A DNA stretch of 36,997 bases, taken from assembly GCA_000969725.1 (NCBI GenBank), contig JXSR01S018082.1, one strand, 5' to 3'. A program made the position numbers and the translations under genes. Below the pieces are notes generated by a model. The model was not told where the DNA came from. It did not search any database and was given only the letters and a program-made list of their open reading frames with translations. Of the stretch, positions 22,201 through 29,277 are shown one piece after another. The stretch's first letter is position 1. Each line of letters begins with the position of its first letter. The DNA is from Ophiothrix spiculata (lineage: Eukaryota; Echinodermata; Ophiuroidea; Amphilepidida; Ophiotrichidae).

Positions 22201-25200
22201 AGGTTAAATTACATCAAACAAACATACTTATGACTTTGTTGAATTTACAAAAAAAATAGTTTCTGATATTGGTATCTATCTATCTTTGTTGATAACACAA
22301 AAAATAATATTGTTGCACAGGTATGTATCAAATGTTATGCAATGATTGAATTCTCCAACTGCTACAGTTTTTGTAAACGATCATTTTTCTACATATAACC
22401 ATTTTTTGGGACACCTAGTATTTCTGCACAAAATCTTCATTCAGACATATCTCGAAAGCCATTTACATGACTTGCATAATCTTTAGACAGAGTTTATATT
22501 TTATATATATGATCTACAGAACTAAATCAGAAGTGTATTCAAAGCATTTGACAACATGGCGCAAAGTGAATTATACAAGAAGTACATGATCAGAGTCGAA
22601 GTAGTGCAATCTAACTTTCCTGAGGTACTTGCTATGTGACTATTACCCTGAGGCTACAGGTCGAGAGATAATATAGTCTCATACCCAGTACCGAGGGAAA
22701 GATAGATTGCACTGCTTCACCGCTTTGTTACCGACTGTTACCTGTTGTTGACTTGGAAACGACTCCATAGCTTTCAGCGTGAGTTGGACCATCTCACTCA
22801 AATCAGACACATGAACTTCATCGCCTAAGTTGTGCTTGGTGAGGTTGTAAAGGCAAGCACTGTAATATAGAAAGAGAGATTTTAATTTGACTCGTCATAT
22901 CCAAAAGAGGGTTCTTGTCTAAACCTACATGTGTCCCACACCATGTTATGCAATGCTTTTAATTGAATATTTATTTTTAATGGTAATGAAATATCAATCC
23001 ATATCTTGTACAGTGTGGAATTGCCGCATTATGATGTCATTACAAACTATATTGATCACCAGTAAAAAGAAATATTTAATTTCAGGTGTTGAATACCTTG
23101 GTGTTATTGTTGTCATAAAAGGAGAAACATGTAGACAGTGTTATAGCTACGCTGTTCTGCACCAGTTGGCAGTAGCCAGTACTGAGCCTGACCAACCGGC
23201 ACTCAAGGAAATTTTAGGTCTTGTTGGCCAGCACTAAAATGACAAATTGACCTCAAAACAGCTTTAAAGTGCAATTATTGTCACCTAATTGATTTATTAG
23301 TACAATTTTCTATAAATTTTAGCCGACACTAAAATTTGGCTAGCTATAACCCTGTAGGTTGTGACATATACCGTCTTTCGATATGACGAGTCACATGTAG
23401 TCAAACTAATAAGGGACCAATATTCTTGTACAAATTTAAACAAATATGCAGAGTATATGGCCATACTGAAGTACTAGTGATGTACACATACATCTTCTTT
23501 ATTGCGCTTGCTGCATTGTGTTATTAAACCACACAAATAAATCAATAGGCAAGAATTAAAAAAAAAACTTAGTTGCACTTTCAGTGTCAATATCAGTCTC
23601 TGCTGCACCACTGTATTTGTGAGTGTTTAACTGCAATAGGTGCTTTCTGTAATAACACCTTCATTTCAGAGCGGGTTATTCCTAAAGTTAAATTCAGCTT
23701 TAGAAGTTTGTGGCAAGATTTTTAATGTTTTTCTGCCATACCTGACAGCTAGTCCCTTCAGTTGCTATGGCTATAAAAATCAAAAATACTTGCAACCCCA
23801 TTCTCAATCATAACAAGAACATTTCAACTCTACAATTAGATAAATCTCTGAACATGTTACCAAGTTATCACTTGTGTATTGACATACCTAGCTGCCATCT
23901 GAACACCAAGGTGATGTGGATGAGACCTCATCTCTGGCAAGATAACCTGTAATGACAAAGTAAAATAGTTGGGTTACATAATTATACACATGCCAGCGCC
24001 ATAGGTCCCAAAATTGATGCTCCATTTGTGGGACATACAACATTTCCCTGAAACTGCACCCTAAGACACATCTTTTAATTCTGGAAAGTCATGCTTGTTG
24101 TTTGGGTGGAATGGTTTGTGATGGGAAAAAATATAAAATCAGCCGTTACTGTTGATTTTTTTCATATCATGAAGTTTCTGATGTGGTAACCAGTGTTCTC
24201 TCTAAGGTCTTGAGCTTGCATCAATTTGACTAACGTTAGCCAAAATCACTAGCACATGCTGAAAATCGGCCCCAAAACCAAGAAAAAAATTGTTCTCACA
24301 CATTTTCAAAAAAACGTGCCAATGTTTCCTGCTTTTTATTCCTATATGCCAAAGGCACACCATACTGATTGAAATGTAAAACAACTTTTAGTTTGCCAAC
24401 CGCAGTAACTGGTGAGAAAAATGGGGTCATGAGTGCAATAAAGTATCACATGCAGTCCCTCGTAATGTACCATTCAAGTTACTGACAGATATATTCTGCA
24501 ATTTTTGATGTTCAGAAACATCTGGAATTTTCCTGTAAGTGCAAGTTGTATGTACCACCCCTGTAGAGTTCAGTTTGAAAATACCTACATCTATATAGCC
24601 TATAATGTACCTTGACTATATCAGGCCTGGCCTTATCAAGTCCCTGCGTCATTGTGAAGAGAGTACACAGTAGTTTATGGACGTAATGTGCACGGCTTCC
24701 ATAACGTCGAAGGGCTTCTAACACTTGTGCTTCGGTGGCATGGCCTGAAACCTGATGAAATGAGAATTGGAATTGTAAAAGAAAGTTAGAACACAGAACT
24801 GTGGTATAAATAAACACATCTGTTTGTTTTGACCCCTAAAACCGAACGTCCATTCATATAAAGCTGCAGCTGCTTTTTTCAAACTTGGTACAAACATACT
24901 ACTCATATTTTTCTAACAATCAACATAGTTGGTAACCAAAGCTTTAGAAGGGTGGGTTTGCAAATTCAAGAAAATGGATAAAAGGGGTGTGTTTCTTGAT
25001 TCCATGGTTAAAGGTGGTTTTGTAAAAAGGGTGGATCAGAATTATAAAGGGTTACTTTGTTTTGATCAAATGCAATTCCTCTATTTGCATTTTTGCATAG
25101 ACTATGTTGATCATGATCCACCCACAATGAAATCAATCAAAAGTGGTTCAAAACACTCAGTACTAAATTATAGCCATCTGTGCTAGGAATACCAGGTCTA

Positions 25201-27921
25201 AATCCATAATTTTTTCAGGGGGGAGGGTGCAGAATTGTCAAAAAGTTGACCTTTTTGATTTGAGGTAACATTTTTGTTTAGTACGACTTCAAACTAATTT
25301 AAGTGATTTTGAGAAAGTGACAATCAAAAAAATGCTTTACACTAGTTTTAACAACATTTTGTGTATGGTCTACCTGGTAGTACACATATTGTGGTGCACT
25401 GCAGTCAAATCTAAAATGGCCAAAGGGCGGGTTTTAACTTTACAGTATAAAGGGTGGTTTCCGGAAAAGGGTGGGTTAAAAATATAAAGGGTGGGTTAAA
25501 AAATAAAAAGGGTGGGTTAAAAAATAAAAAGGGTGGGTTAAAATGGAACTGGCAAATATGATCCATATGAAATTTTATGGATGAAACGTATATTGATCTG
25601 TTTTTGTTTTCAAGATATAAGTTAAAATGTGGAAACTTATTTAAATGGTAGCTATAACATGAATACGTAATTGTAAAAATTTGAAAATGTGCATATTAAA
25701 AATCAAAATGACTGCAATTCAACCAAAATTGGAAACTGAAATCTCTATAGATACTGATGATCTTTCATATTCACTCAAAACTAAACTTTTAATCAGACCA
25801 TGTTCCTGGGCTGGGGTAGACCTTCATCAGCATAAACCGTTTTTCTAATTGCATAAACTATATAAAATATACATTTTTAGAAGCAGATTTTTATCTTGAA
25901 CATGATGATGATATCAGTTTTTGACCAAAAATGTCAATTTTGGCAAAAAAGCCCAAAACCGTATTTTTTGCCCAAAATATTTCTGGAAAGCTTTACTAAA
26001 ATTTGCATTTGTGAAATTTTAAACTGTTTTGCTTTTTGGAATCTAGAAATAAATGTCTAGGTAGGATTTTCTAAAATTTCTGATTTTTATATTAAGTTTT
26101 TTAAAAATGCCAAATATGGGACAAAAACTGTTAAAAAAATCCCAACGCTACCACCAAAATGGCCTATTTTTGGCAATATAAAAAAAAATCCACTTCTAAA
26201 AATGTATACTTTTACATATGGTTTATGCAATTAGTTTGGGAGTTAGAGTACAACAACCAATTAGGCTAGTTGAAGGTCTACCCAGCCTTAAATCTAAAAT
26301 TAGCCTGGCTCCTTTAAGTCCTACCAGGGCCCTGTTTCTCTTGCGTTTCTCCTGAAGCCATGCTGGTAGTCATTAAGGCGTCATTAAGGTGTCATTAAGG
26401 CGTCATTAAGGCGTCATTAAGGCGTCATTAAGGCGTCATTAAGGTGTCATTAGGTGGCATTAAGATTATATAGGCGGGGTCTATGTCAATCAAATGTGCA
26501 ACCATGCGCAGAACATGTGCGCATGGGAATTCCAGTGACCGTGTGTGTGACTTGAAGTCTATAAGCTTAATCAGCACAGGTCAGCCAAATTCAAATGGAA
26601 ATTTCACTCTTTGTGTCGGTGAGCTTATAGTACCATCAGCCAAAAGTTGTTCAGAATTAGTGTATCTAATGATTTATGGGTCTGGTTCTATTTATTTTTC
26701 ACTTTTATTGCACTGAAATTCAAGAGAATTCTCGGAAATTTTTTGTTGACAAAATCAGCTAAAATCGGGCATACTAATGAGCTTGTACGTGATTGGTTGA
26801 TTGGTTGATTGATTGTGACGTCAAATTACAAATTTGCGCTGAAGCTTCATTTTTTCCGTTGGCAAGGTATACCAGATTCCTATCCCGAATTTATTTATAA
26901 TCCCTGGTCCTACCTTTAGATCTGGCCTGAAATCTTCATGACTCTCCTCTACCAGGAAGTCTTCTCCACAGATATCCTTTGGTTGCTGGTGTCTGTCAGT
27001 TCCCTGCGTTAGCGTCAAACCTAAAAACCGTAGAGTCTTATGATTCTTGACAAAGAACTGCAAAGAGGACTCCTTGAGGTTATCGCGTCCCGATATATCC
27101 AACGATATAATATTCTGCAGCGCATCTTTCGTCTCCAACAACGTATTCATATTTGCCGTCTGCGGACTGTCCAACATCGGATGCGCATCTTGCGATATAT
27201 CCAGAATCCGTAATTCTTTAAGTTCTAATAATACCGGGATGAGATCTTTTTCTGGTACTCTTGTCTGGAACATGCAGAGTGATTTCAGCTGGTTACGGCG
27301 AAGCAGAGGCTGTATACTGTAAACAAGTGTGCCGGATATATCTAAACTTTCCAATAGAGGTAGGCCTTCCGTGAGATATTCCAAACCCAGCTGATTGCTA
27401 AACTCGGTATAACTAACATTTAGATGGCGTAGATTTCTAAGCTGTTTAAGAGATATGACTATACAGAATTTTGATTTATCCAGGAATGTACACTCGCTAA
27501 CATTCAAGGATTTGATGTTTCTACGAGTCCATTCGCCTAATGCACCAATTATATCATTAACATTAACCCGTCTGACTCCAGATGCATTTAACTCAAGCAA
27601 CTGATGACAAGAGAGCGCTTTTAGACCTCGCGTGGTCAGGAGGGCGTTTTTAATGCATGCTCGTCGCAGACACATTACGCATGGATCGCCGAATAGGCTT
27701 AACAGTTTATCATTCAGCTGACATCGCTTACTGATTGTTTGTAATAATTGTTCCGCAAGGTCGCTGTAAAATTTGGCTTCTGGGGATTTGAATGTTAATT
27801 TGAATTCAGGATATATGTCGCCCTCGTTCATATGTTTCGTCTCGTTGCATAGTTTGTGCAAATTGTCCGCGATGTAGCGAAGACATATTGACTGTAAAGT
27901 TGCGGCTGTTGCCATAGTCAT
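4074..27921 (-). CDS. ZYG11B: ZYG11B-like substrate receptor of CUL2-RING E3 ligase (whole spliced CDS)
   Basis: Joining 26914-27921, 24611-24751, 23888-23946, 22742-22859, 21329-21382, one copy of exon 7 (17171-17329 or 18512-18670), 13047-13208, 10944-10991, 8660-8727, 7310-7439, 4635-4782 and 4074-4219 gives 746 codons with GT-AG introns and matching phases throughout. Residues 8-17 (TLQSICLRYI) fit the Elongin-C BC box [APST]LxxxCxxx[hydrophobic]. Leucine-rich repeats follow at about 100-310 (LRHLNVSYT, LESLDISGT, LRILDIS, IISLDISG), then armadillo-like helices from about 345 to the end. W540, N541, D544, N585 and E588 lie at a constant offset of 18 from the Gly/N-degron pocket residues I recall for human ZYG11B (W522, N523, D526, N567, E570). 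The family recruits CUL2-RBX1 through Elongin B/C and degrades proteins with N-terminal glycine. An acidic stretch around 315-332 seems longer than in human. Vertebrate ZYG11A or ZER1 are the alternatives; ZYG11B fits best from memory. Confidence 0.95.
4266..4420. repeat. Dispersed repeat fragment (partner at 5157)
   Basis: AAAGGTATAGGATCCTATTT through AAAGTATGTAACCCTGGGG is matched by 5157-5300 in the same orientation. It occupies intron 12 between exons 12 and 13. Confidence 0.65.
4635..4782 (-). CDS. ZYG11B: ZYG11B-like exon 12 (aa 650-698 plus 1 base)
   Basis: 148 bp, acceptor TCCATTACAG|CAC, donor AAAAATC|GTAAGT. It contains EMVAYRSFSPFFPLL, then VQLWSVWAMQHVCTKN, nearly identical to human EMVAYRSFNPFFPLL and VQLWAVWAMQHVCSKN. 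Within about 20 bases upstream of the acceptor begins sequence shared with the MITE at 11073, so transposon DNA forms the rest of this splice-site context. Confidence 0.95.
4790..5040. repeat. Fragment of the MITE family at 11073
   Basis: TATACTCTGTGAATCTTGAA, then GTATGCAACAAGCAG, and about 200 more bases resemble 11073-11290. Only the left side is present. It starts within 10 bases of the exon 12 acceptor. Confidence 0.65.
5157..5420. repeat. Dispersed repeat (partner of 4266-4420)
   Basis: AAAGGTGTAGGCTCCTATTT through AAAGTATGCAACCCTGGGG matches the intron 12 copy, with an extra ~120 bp on the right. Confidence 0.65.
5639..5799. repeat. Near-perfect 76-bp-arm hairpin, 9-bp loop
   Basis: The arms 5639-5714 and 5724-5799 pair with about 4 mismatches around GGTATTTGT. 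The arms carry GTACCGCCGCGGCAAAAGGG and TCCAGTTGTCG. The GC-rich outer part contrasts with its surroundings. Probably a palindromic MITE; as intron RNA it would fold into a long hairpin. Confidence 0.9.
5800..7295. other. Intron 11, mostly unannotated
   Basis: AT-rich, no coding similarity. A GC-richer patch at 6940-7130 (repeated CGGGGTCGGGG-like runs) stands out but I could not assign it. Confidence 0.4.
7310..7439 (-). CDS. ZYG11B: ZYG11B-like exon 11 (aa 606-649)
   Basis: 130 bp: one base completing arginine, then 43 codons. The acceptor is TTTTTTCAACAG|AAA and the donor GCGTTG|GTAGGT. It reads KLLDNEQIEVSYFAAGIIAH, then LLNDGPKSWKLPQDLRIEFQ, then DAL. The EVSYFAAGIIAHL block is identical to human. 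The phase fits exons 10 and 12. Confidence 0.95.
7620..8520. repeat. Interrupted dispersed repeat (partner at 10333-10700)
   Basis: ATCTCATTTGTCGACAAA at 7632 and TCTGATATCAACTTTATG near 8482 bracket sequence matching 10338-10680 in order. The stretch at about 7830-8290 is absent from the partner and looks like an insertion. Confidence 0.55.
8660..8727 (-). CDS. ZYG11B: ZYG11B-like exon 10, second degron-pocket exon (aa 584-605 plus 2 bases)
   Basis: A 68-bp exon with acceptor TACTTGCAG|AAT and donor TGCAG|GTAAGT. It reads NNIAEVKELRDTLLRPDFTE, then HC, then AG of a split arginine codon. Human has NNIAEVQELHSELMWKDF. N585 and E588 correspond to pocket residues recalled as N567 and E570 in human ZYG11B. 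Confidence 0.95.
8908..9265. mobile_element. TTAA-flanked MITE, copy 2 (piggyBac-like?)
   Basis: TTAA at 8904-8907 and 9266-9269 flank 358 bp with ends AGGTGCAATTCATGAT and ATCATGAATTGCCCCT. The body matches 3501-3858 (for example AATTAGAAAATGACACATTT). No frame of note. Confidence 0.8.
9270..10030. other. Intron 9, unannotated stretch
   Basis: No gene, clear repeat boundary or structured RNA seen. Confidence 0.4.
10060..10885. repeat. Repeat with inverted GGTCTGGGAC/GTCCCAGACC edges and GTCGAC palindromes
   Basis: TAGGTCTGGGAC near 10078 is mirrored by GTCCCAGACCTA near 10858, and GTACCCGCCCG-like sequence lies inside both. The interior has ATGTCGACAT several times between 10274 and 10345 and again near 10675, plus the repeat shared with 7620-8520. 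It sits beside exon 9. Confidence 0.45.
10944..10991 (-). CDS. ZYG11B: ZYG11B-like exon 9 (aa 568-583)
   Basis: A 48-bp microexon bounded by CTCCTTTCAG|CTG and CTTATT|GTAAGT, phase 0/0. It reads LFPDQPPLQTKVLGLI against human SFPTESSIQQKVLGLL. Confidence 0.93.
11073..11472. mobile_element. MITE with ~45-bp TIRs (CATTCT ... CTTGAAGYATGCAACAAGC)
   Basis: The left end CATTCTATACTCTGTAAATC, then TTGAAGCATGCAACAAGC, is mirrored at 11424-11472. Fragment 4790-5040 belongs to the same family. Confidence 0.7.
11483..11707. mobile_element. Foldback element directly adjoining the previous MITE
   Basis: Arms 11483-11531 and about 11658-11707 share CATTGGAAGC, ATGATGGGAAGG and TCCTGATATCTT in inverted order. 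Confidence 0.65.
11905..12076. mobile_element. Small MITE with perfect 15-bp TIR (GTGAGCTACGTTACC)
   Basis: GTGAGCTACGTTACC at 11905 and GGTAACGTAGCTCAC at 12062 bound 172 bp. No clear target duplication. Confidence 0.55.
12080..13040. other. Intron 8, unannotated stretch
   Basis: No coding similarity. CACCCTGTATATA near 12592 resembles a right end of the CAGGGTG MITEs, but no left end was found. Confidence 0.4.
13047..13208 (-). CDS. ZYG11B: ZYG11B-like exon 8, degron-pocket exon (aa 514-567)
   Basis: Fifty-four codons in phase 0/0, with acceptor TTTTTTTTAACAG|AAA and donor CTTTCA|GTAAGT. It reads KLLSIVKQKADTQVVDITLK, then FTLSALWNLTDESPSTC, then AIFLNEGGLDLFIQILS, close to human TLKFTLSALWNLTDESPTTC. 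The WNLTD motif (W540, N541, D544) supplies pocket residues that hold N-terminal glycine in the human protein (from memory of the structure). Confidence 0.95.
13351..13648. mobile_element. MITE with TTAACCCTTTAAGCGCC-like ends
   Basis: TTAACCCTTTAAGCGCC on the left and, reversed, TTAACTCTTAGAGCGACG on the right; 298 bp, imperfect TIR, non-coding. Confidence 0.5.
13770..14103 (+). mobile_element. CR1/L2-like LINE, 3' end
   Basis: The frame reads RLRSSSDATRLATIRSYKGA, then GDCSFAVFAPTLWNKLPLFI; after one frameshift it reads VFKRHLKTHLFP and stop. Those are the conserved last residues of CR1/L2-group reverse transcriptases (SFxxxAPxLWNxLP, FKxxLKTHLF). A short 3' UTR and an AATAATAATAAT tail follow. 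The rest of the element is missing (5' truncation). Inverted GACCAGGTTTAAAGTT-type sequences at 13650-13680 and 14195-14220 flank it, so it may have inserted into an older MITE. Confidence 0.8.
14555..16020 (-). mobile_element. Helitron-like non-autonomous element with internal tandem repeats
   Basis: On the minus strand the 3' terminus is a perfect 8-bp-stem hairpin (GCCCGCGC, GAA loop, GCGCGGGC; 14565-14583), then AACTTG and CTAG with T after it, the Helitron 3' pattern (hairpin, CTRR, insertion before T). The body is a degenerate array of units of about 150-220 bp, each with GTAGCCTTAAAC, CCGTACGTGAATACACAAAA and TCATTCTGTATATCATC. A run of C lies at about 15028-15044. The 5' TC end was not located and may lie as far as 16300; no helicase or Rep frame is present. 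Confidence 0.65.
16300..16970. other. Unannotated stretch with (GCAT)n tract
   Basis: GCATGCATGCATGCAT lies near 16466. The 16620-16800 patch is GC-richer and may be an old repeat, but no family or frame was recognised. Confidence 0.35.
17171..17329 (-). CDS. ZYG11B: ZYG11B-like exon 7, copy A (duplicate of copy B)
   Basis: The same 53 codons as copy B, with acceptor TTTCCTCTGTAG|AAT, donor CAG|GTATGT and an unbroken frame. Six synonymous differences separate the copies (Asn, Thr, Thr, Arg, Ile and Arg codons) and none changes an amino acid. Similarity extends from about 16974 to 17975, interrupted by a 518-bp MITE at 17396-17913. By eye the adjacent intron differs at about 11 of 131 positions (8%). 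Copy A is either a second real exon (tandem or alternative) or the other allele misplaced beside the gap. Confidence 0.85.
17396..17913. mobile_element. Tc1/mariner-like MITE inserted beside exon 7 copy A
   Basis: The ends CACTCCCGGTCAAAAGTGTT and AACACTTTTGCCTGGGAGTG are flanked by TA (17394-17395, 17914-17915). The matching place beside copy B (around 18730-18745) is an uninterrupted empty site, which confirms both boundaries. 518 bp, non-coding. Confidence 0.9.
18014..18063. other. Assembly gap (50 N)
   Basis: Exactly 50 N, which looks like a placeholder for unknown or overlapping size. It separates the two exon 7 copies. CCCTAACCCTAA abuts it on the left. Confidence 0.98.
18512..18670 (-). 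CDS. ZYG11B: ZYG11B-like exon 7, copy B (aa 461-513)
   Basis: The exon has 53 codons in phase 0/0, with acceptor TTTCTTCCGTAG|AAT and donor ATGCAG|GTATGT. It reads NFDRYRASKMVMDCLFIFDD, then PSMTRMSVAICSILAAK, then ISTEQTTMLGTKRNMQ, against human PFNRFEAAKLVMQWL and MAVAIISILAAKLSTEQTAQLGT. The protein is identical to copy A at 17171-17329; the DNA differs at six synonymous positions. Because the exon is a whole number of codons, a transcript could carry either copy or both. It lies on the upstream side of the assembly gap and its flank lacks the MITE present beside copy A. Confidence 0.9.
18797..19356. mobile_element. Two copies of one MITE in head-to-head inverted arrangement
   Basis: Arms of about 235 bp (18797-19032 and 19123-19356) are inverted copies, each like the single MITE at 21601-21861 (GAACACTTTT, TCCAGCAGATTTTCT, TTGATCAATTTCAACAAGTA). 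The middle holds GATATCATCTGCAAAGT several times. Such a pair forms a long stem in RNA or single-stranded DNA. Confidence 0.8.
19360..19672. mobile_element. MITE with ACTCTTTCACTCCGG TIRs and subterminal palindromes
   Basis: TIRs ACTCTTTCACTCCGG and CCGGAGTGAAAGAGT bound about 313 bp. AGCCGCTCTGAGCGGCT near 19411 and AGCCGCTGTGAGCGGCT near 19639 are subterminal palindromes. It adjoins the preceding composite directly. Confidence 0.75.
20003..20110. repeat. (GATT/AATC)n simple repeat
   Basis: Irregular ATTGATTGATTG and GATCAATC runs. A separate short palindrome, CTGGGACTAATA to TATTAGTCCCAG, lies at about 20174-20203. Confidence 0.7.
20344..21252. mobile_element. Long-TIR element, CAGGGTGTATCAAAAAG family, TA target
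   Basis: The ends CAGGGTGTATCAAAAAGAAG and CTTCTTTTTGATACACCCTG are flanked by TA (20342-20343, 21253-21254). Inverted similarity runs about 190 bp inward. The interior (about 20530-21030) has a plus-strand stretch reading GEFKYLGTLFS near 20800, like the FKYLG motif after the catalytic core of non-LTR reverse transcriptases, so a LINE scrap may have been captured. The frame is broken on both sides. Confidence 0.85.
21329..21382 (-). CDS. ZYG11B: ZYG11B-like exon 6 (aa 443-460)
   Basis: A 54-bp microexon with acceptor CTTTTTTCAG|CTC and donor GATGTG|GTAAGC, phase 0 at both ends. It reads LQKNALLTLCSDRILQDV against human LQKNCLLSLCSDRILQDV, 16 of 18 identical. It lies just 77 bases outside the long-TIR element that ends at 21252. 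Confidence 0.95.
21601..21861. mobile_element. Single MITE copy, same family as 18797-19356
   Basis: Starts TGTGATGGCTCACCCAGAAA with a G-run, ends CCCCTTTTTGGCGTAAGTAA, then TCACA. The body matches both arms of the composite at 18797-19356. Confidence 0.75.
21870..22730. other. Intron 5, partly repeat-derived
   Basis: TGGGACACCTAGTAT near 22409 resembles a right end of the CAGGGTGTCCC family. About 22440-22580 weakly resembles the interior of the 17396 MITE (CATTTGACAACATGGCG). No gene. Confidence 0.4.
22742..22859 (-). CDS. ZYG11B: ZYG11B-like exon 5 (aa 403-442)
   Basis: The exon is 118 bp: one base completing the serine codon, then 39 codons. The acceptor is ATATTACAG|TGC and the donor CAACAG|GTAACA. 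It reads S-ACLYNLTKHNLGDEVHVSD, then LSEMVQLTLKAMESFPSQQQ, against human SACVFNLTKQDL and LLLKAMEHFPNYQQ. A 506-bp MITE begins only 28 bases upstream of the acceptor, so its sequence supplies part of the branch-point region. Confidence 0.94.
22888..23393. mobile_element. MITE with TGACTCGTCATATCSAAAGA TIRs
   Basis: TGACTCGTCATATC on the left and GATATGACGAGTCA on the right bound 506 bp. It contains a 102-codon frame without recognisable domains that I consider chance. Its left end is 28 bases from the exon 5 acceptor. Confidence 0.75.
23888..23946 (-). CDS. ZYG11B: ZYG11B-like exon 4 (aa 384-402 plus 2 bases)
   Basis: This 59-bp exon is bounded by CATTACAG|GTTATC and GCTAG|GTATGTC. It reads VILPEMRSHPHHLGVQMAA and donates AG to a split serine codon. 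Human has VVTGMRNHPMNLPVQLAAS here. The phase (2 bases carried over) matches the single base at the start of exon 5. It is too short to be found by frame length alone. Confidence 0.93.
23947..24610. other. Intron 3, nothing recognised
   Basis: No coding similarity, clear TIR pair or tandem array seen. Confidence 0.4.
24611..24751 (-). CDS. ZYG11B: ZYG11B-like exon 3 (aa 337-383)
   Basis: The acceptor is TTTCATCAG|GTT and the donor GTCAAG|GTACAT, phase 0 at both ends, 47 codons. The product starts VSGHATEAQVLEALRRYGSR, which lines up with human VSGEANETQIAEALKRYSER, and ends DKARPDIVK against human EKTKPEILK. This begins the armadillo-like half of the protein. A second AG nine bases inside the exon (TTTCAG|GCC) would remove VSG and is less likely because those residues are conserved. 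Confidence 0.95.
25450..25552. repeat. AAAGGGTGGGTTAAAAAATA tandem repeat (~4-5 units)
   Basis: AAGGGTGGGTT recurs every ~20 bases. Looser GGGTGG-type motifs occur from 24950 and again at 32400-32560, so the array probably arose inside a dispersed repeat. Confidence 0.75.
25807..26290. mobile_element. Foldback element with ~90-bp arms
   Basis: CTGGGGTAGACCTTCA, CTAATTGCATAAAC and ATACATTTTTAGAAG on the left are mirrored on the right in inverted order. Confidence 0.65.
26368..26463. repeat. 11-bp tandem repeat GGCGTCATTAA, ~8 units
   Basis: Units are GGCGTCATTAA with C/T variants (GGTGTCATTAA). Each carries TGACGCC, a bZIP/CRE-like half site, on the minus strand. It lies in intron 2, 450 bp below exon 2. 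Confidence 0.9.
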
Positions 27922-27937
27922 ATTGATGATCACAGAC
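26914..27937 (-). CDS. ZYG11B: ZYG11B-like exon 2: start codon, BC box and leucine-rich repeats (aa 1-336)
   Basis: Coding starts at 27921 (ATG), with a second ATG two codons on at 27915 in a better Kozak context (purine at -3, G at +4); either could be used. The exon starts at 27937 after TTTTTCAAACAG, so 16 bases of leader precede the ATG. The frame stays open into the intron on the genome, so an acceptor here rests on the splice signal and on the leader exon proposed at 36484. It encodes the BC box (residues 8-17), a linker with LRRACIKNA like the human LKRACIRKA, and about six leucine-rich repeats. It ends in phase 0 after DLK at the donor AAG|GTAGGA. A large exon for this part is expected in the family. 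Confidence 0.95.
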
Positions 27938-28229
27938 CTGTTTGAAAAATAAAAAGAATATGCAATGTAAATAATTTTTTGGTTATCGAAATTGTACTTA
28001 CAATTTTTTAATGATAAATATCTGGTGAGTAATTTTTTATGTATTTCATTGTTTTTCACCTTGCTATTTTTAGCATTTTTCTAAATCTCCCAAACCGATA
28101 CTCTTCTTCTGATGCTTTTTTCACTTAAATTTATCATAAATCAAACTGACATGGAAACTTGTTTGTTGCATTAAATTGTATACAAAAGCGCCCTCAACAG
28201 TTTAAAATTGATTTTTAGAAAACCGCTTT

Positions 28230-28875
28230 CTGAATTTGCCCCCCCCCCCTTCCCATTTATCTCAATAACGCTTTGACCTATTGACCTGAAATTATGCAGG
28301 TTTTTTTATGTACTGTGATCCAATGGGAGCGATTTTGAATAAACATTTTTGTTTTTGTGAACATTTACACTTGTTTTCGTATTGACACCAGCAGCGAAAA
28401 TGGTAGGACTGGTTGCAATGGTAACGCGCAGAGGTGGTTTTCAGGATATCCCACAATGCATTATTCTGATACACTGATTGTACAATATGCCTGCAAATCC
28501 AATTCAACTCCTATACTTATGTACAGGTTACTGAGGTTTTTGAGGTGTCAGCAATGTGGGTAAACACTGGGCTATTGTGAAAAGAAACACATCCCTATAA
28601 AGATATGAATGAGTACTATTCAATGGAATTCTCAAATTCCTAATAGCCCCTCGTCCAGAAAACCATTATTGCCTATTATGTATCAGTGTATCAGAATAAT
28701 GCATTGTGGGATATCCTGAATACCACCTCTGGGTAACGCGGAACATAATTTCAACAAATGCTCCCCTAAGAACACATCACAGTTCAGAGGGTTACTTTAG
28801 TTGTTAATTGTTTATGTTATGTTCAAATAAAGTTTTATTTTTGAGATAAATGGGGAGGGGGGGGCAGATTTTTAT
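28230..28875. mobile_element. Foldback MITE with poly-C ends and inner inverted CCCACAATGCATTAT arms
   Basis: The outer ends share CCCCCCC, then CCCATTTATCTCAA, in inverted order (28240-28268, 28841-28866). Inner arms near 28430-28477 and 28683-28730 share CAGGATATCCCACAATGCAT, then TATTCTGATACACTGAT. About 640 bp. Confidence 0.7.
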
Positions 28876-28879
28876 TTTT

Positions 28880-29275
28880 AATTTTTGTTGCATGACTTTA
28901 AGTCCAGCTGGAGGGACTAAAACACGTTCCATATTTCACAAGCGATGTCATCATTTGTAGCAGTGTTTAATTGTGAAATACTAATATCTATTAAAAACCA
29001 ATGATGTTGCAGCTATTGTGTTCTTTTTATGAACTAGCTGTTTTGGGAAATGGAAATTGGAATGTTCTGAAAAGACTTGGGAGTAGGTCTATCACTTCAT
29101 TTCCTTTGCTCTTTAACAAATCACTGATTAAAACAATTGTGAACAGTTCAATATTTTGTGCCCTAATTTGAGATGTGGACCTAGTCTCATGATATACAAG
29201 TCCATGTAGGCTTAGATAGCAGTTTCACTATTACAGCATTTACCATGACTTGACACTACGTCAAGCCATGCAATT
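28880..29275. other. Intron 1 stretch with a weak repeat
   Basis: About 29165-29265 resembles 36110-36215 (GTGGAC, then TAGYCTCA, then CAGTTT, then CCATGA), a faint dispersed repeat. Nothing else seen. Confidence 0.35.
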
Positions 29276-29277
29276 AT

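Noticed and set aside
22929-23237. 102-codon plus-strand open frame, with VEYLG in the product
   Set aside because: It lies inside a TIR-bounded MITE, has no recognisable domain, and the motif is too short to indicate a reverse transcriptase.
26368-26463. CRISPR-like array
   Set aside because: The units are contiguous 11-mers without spacers in animal DNA; it is a simple tandem repeat.
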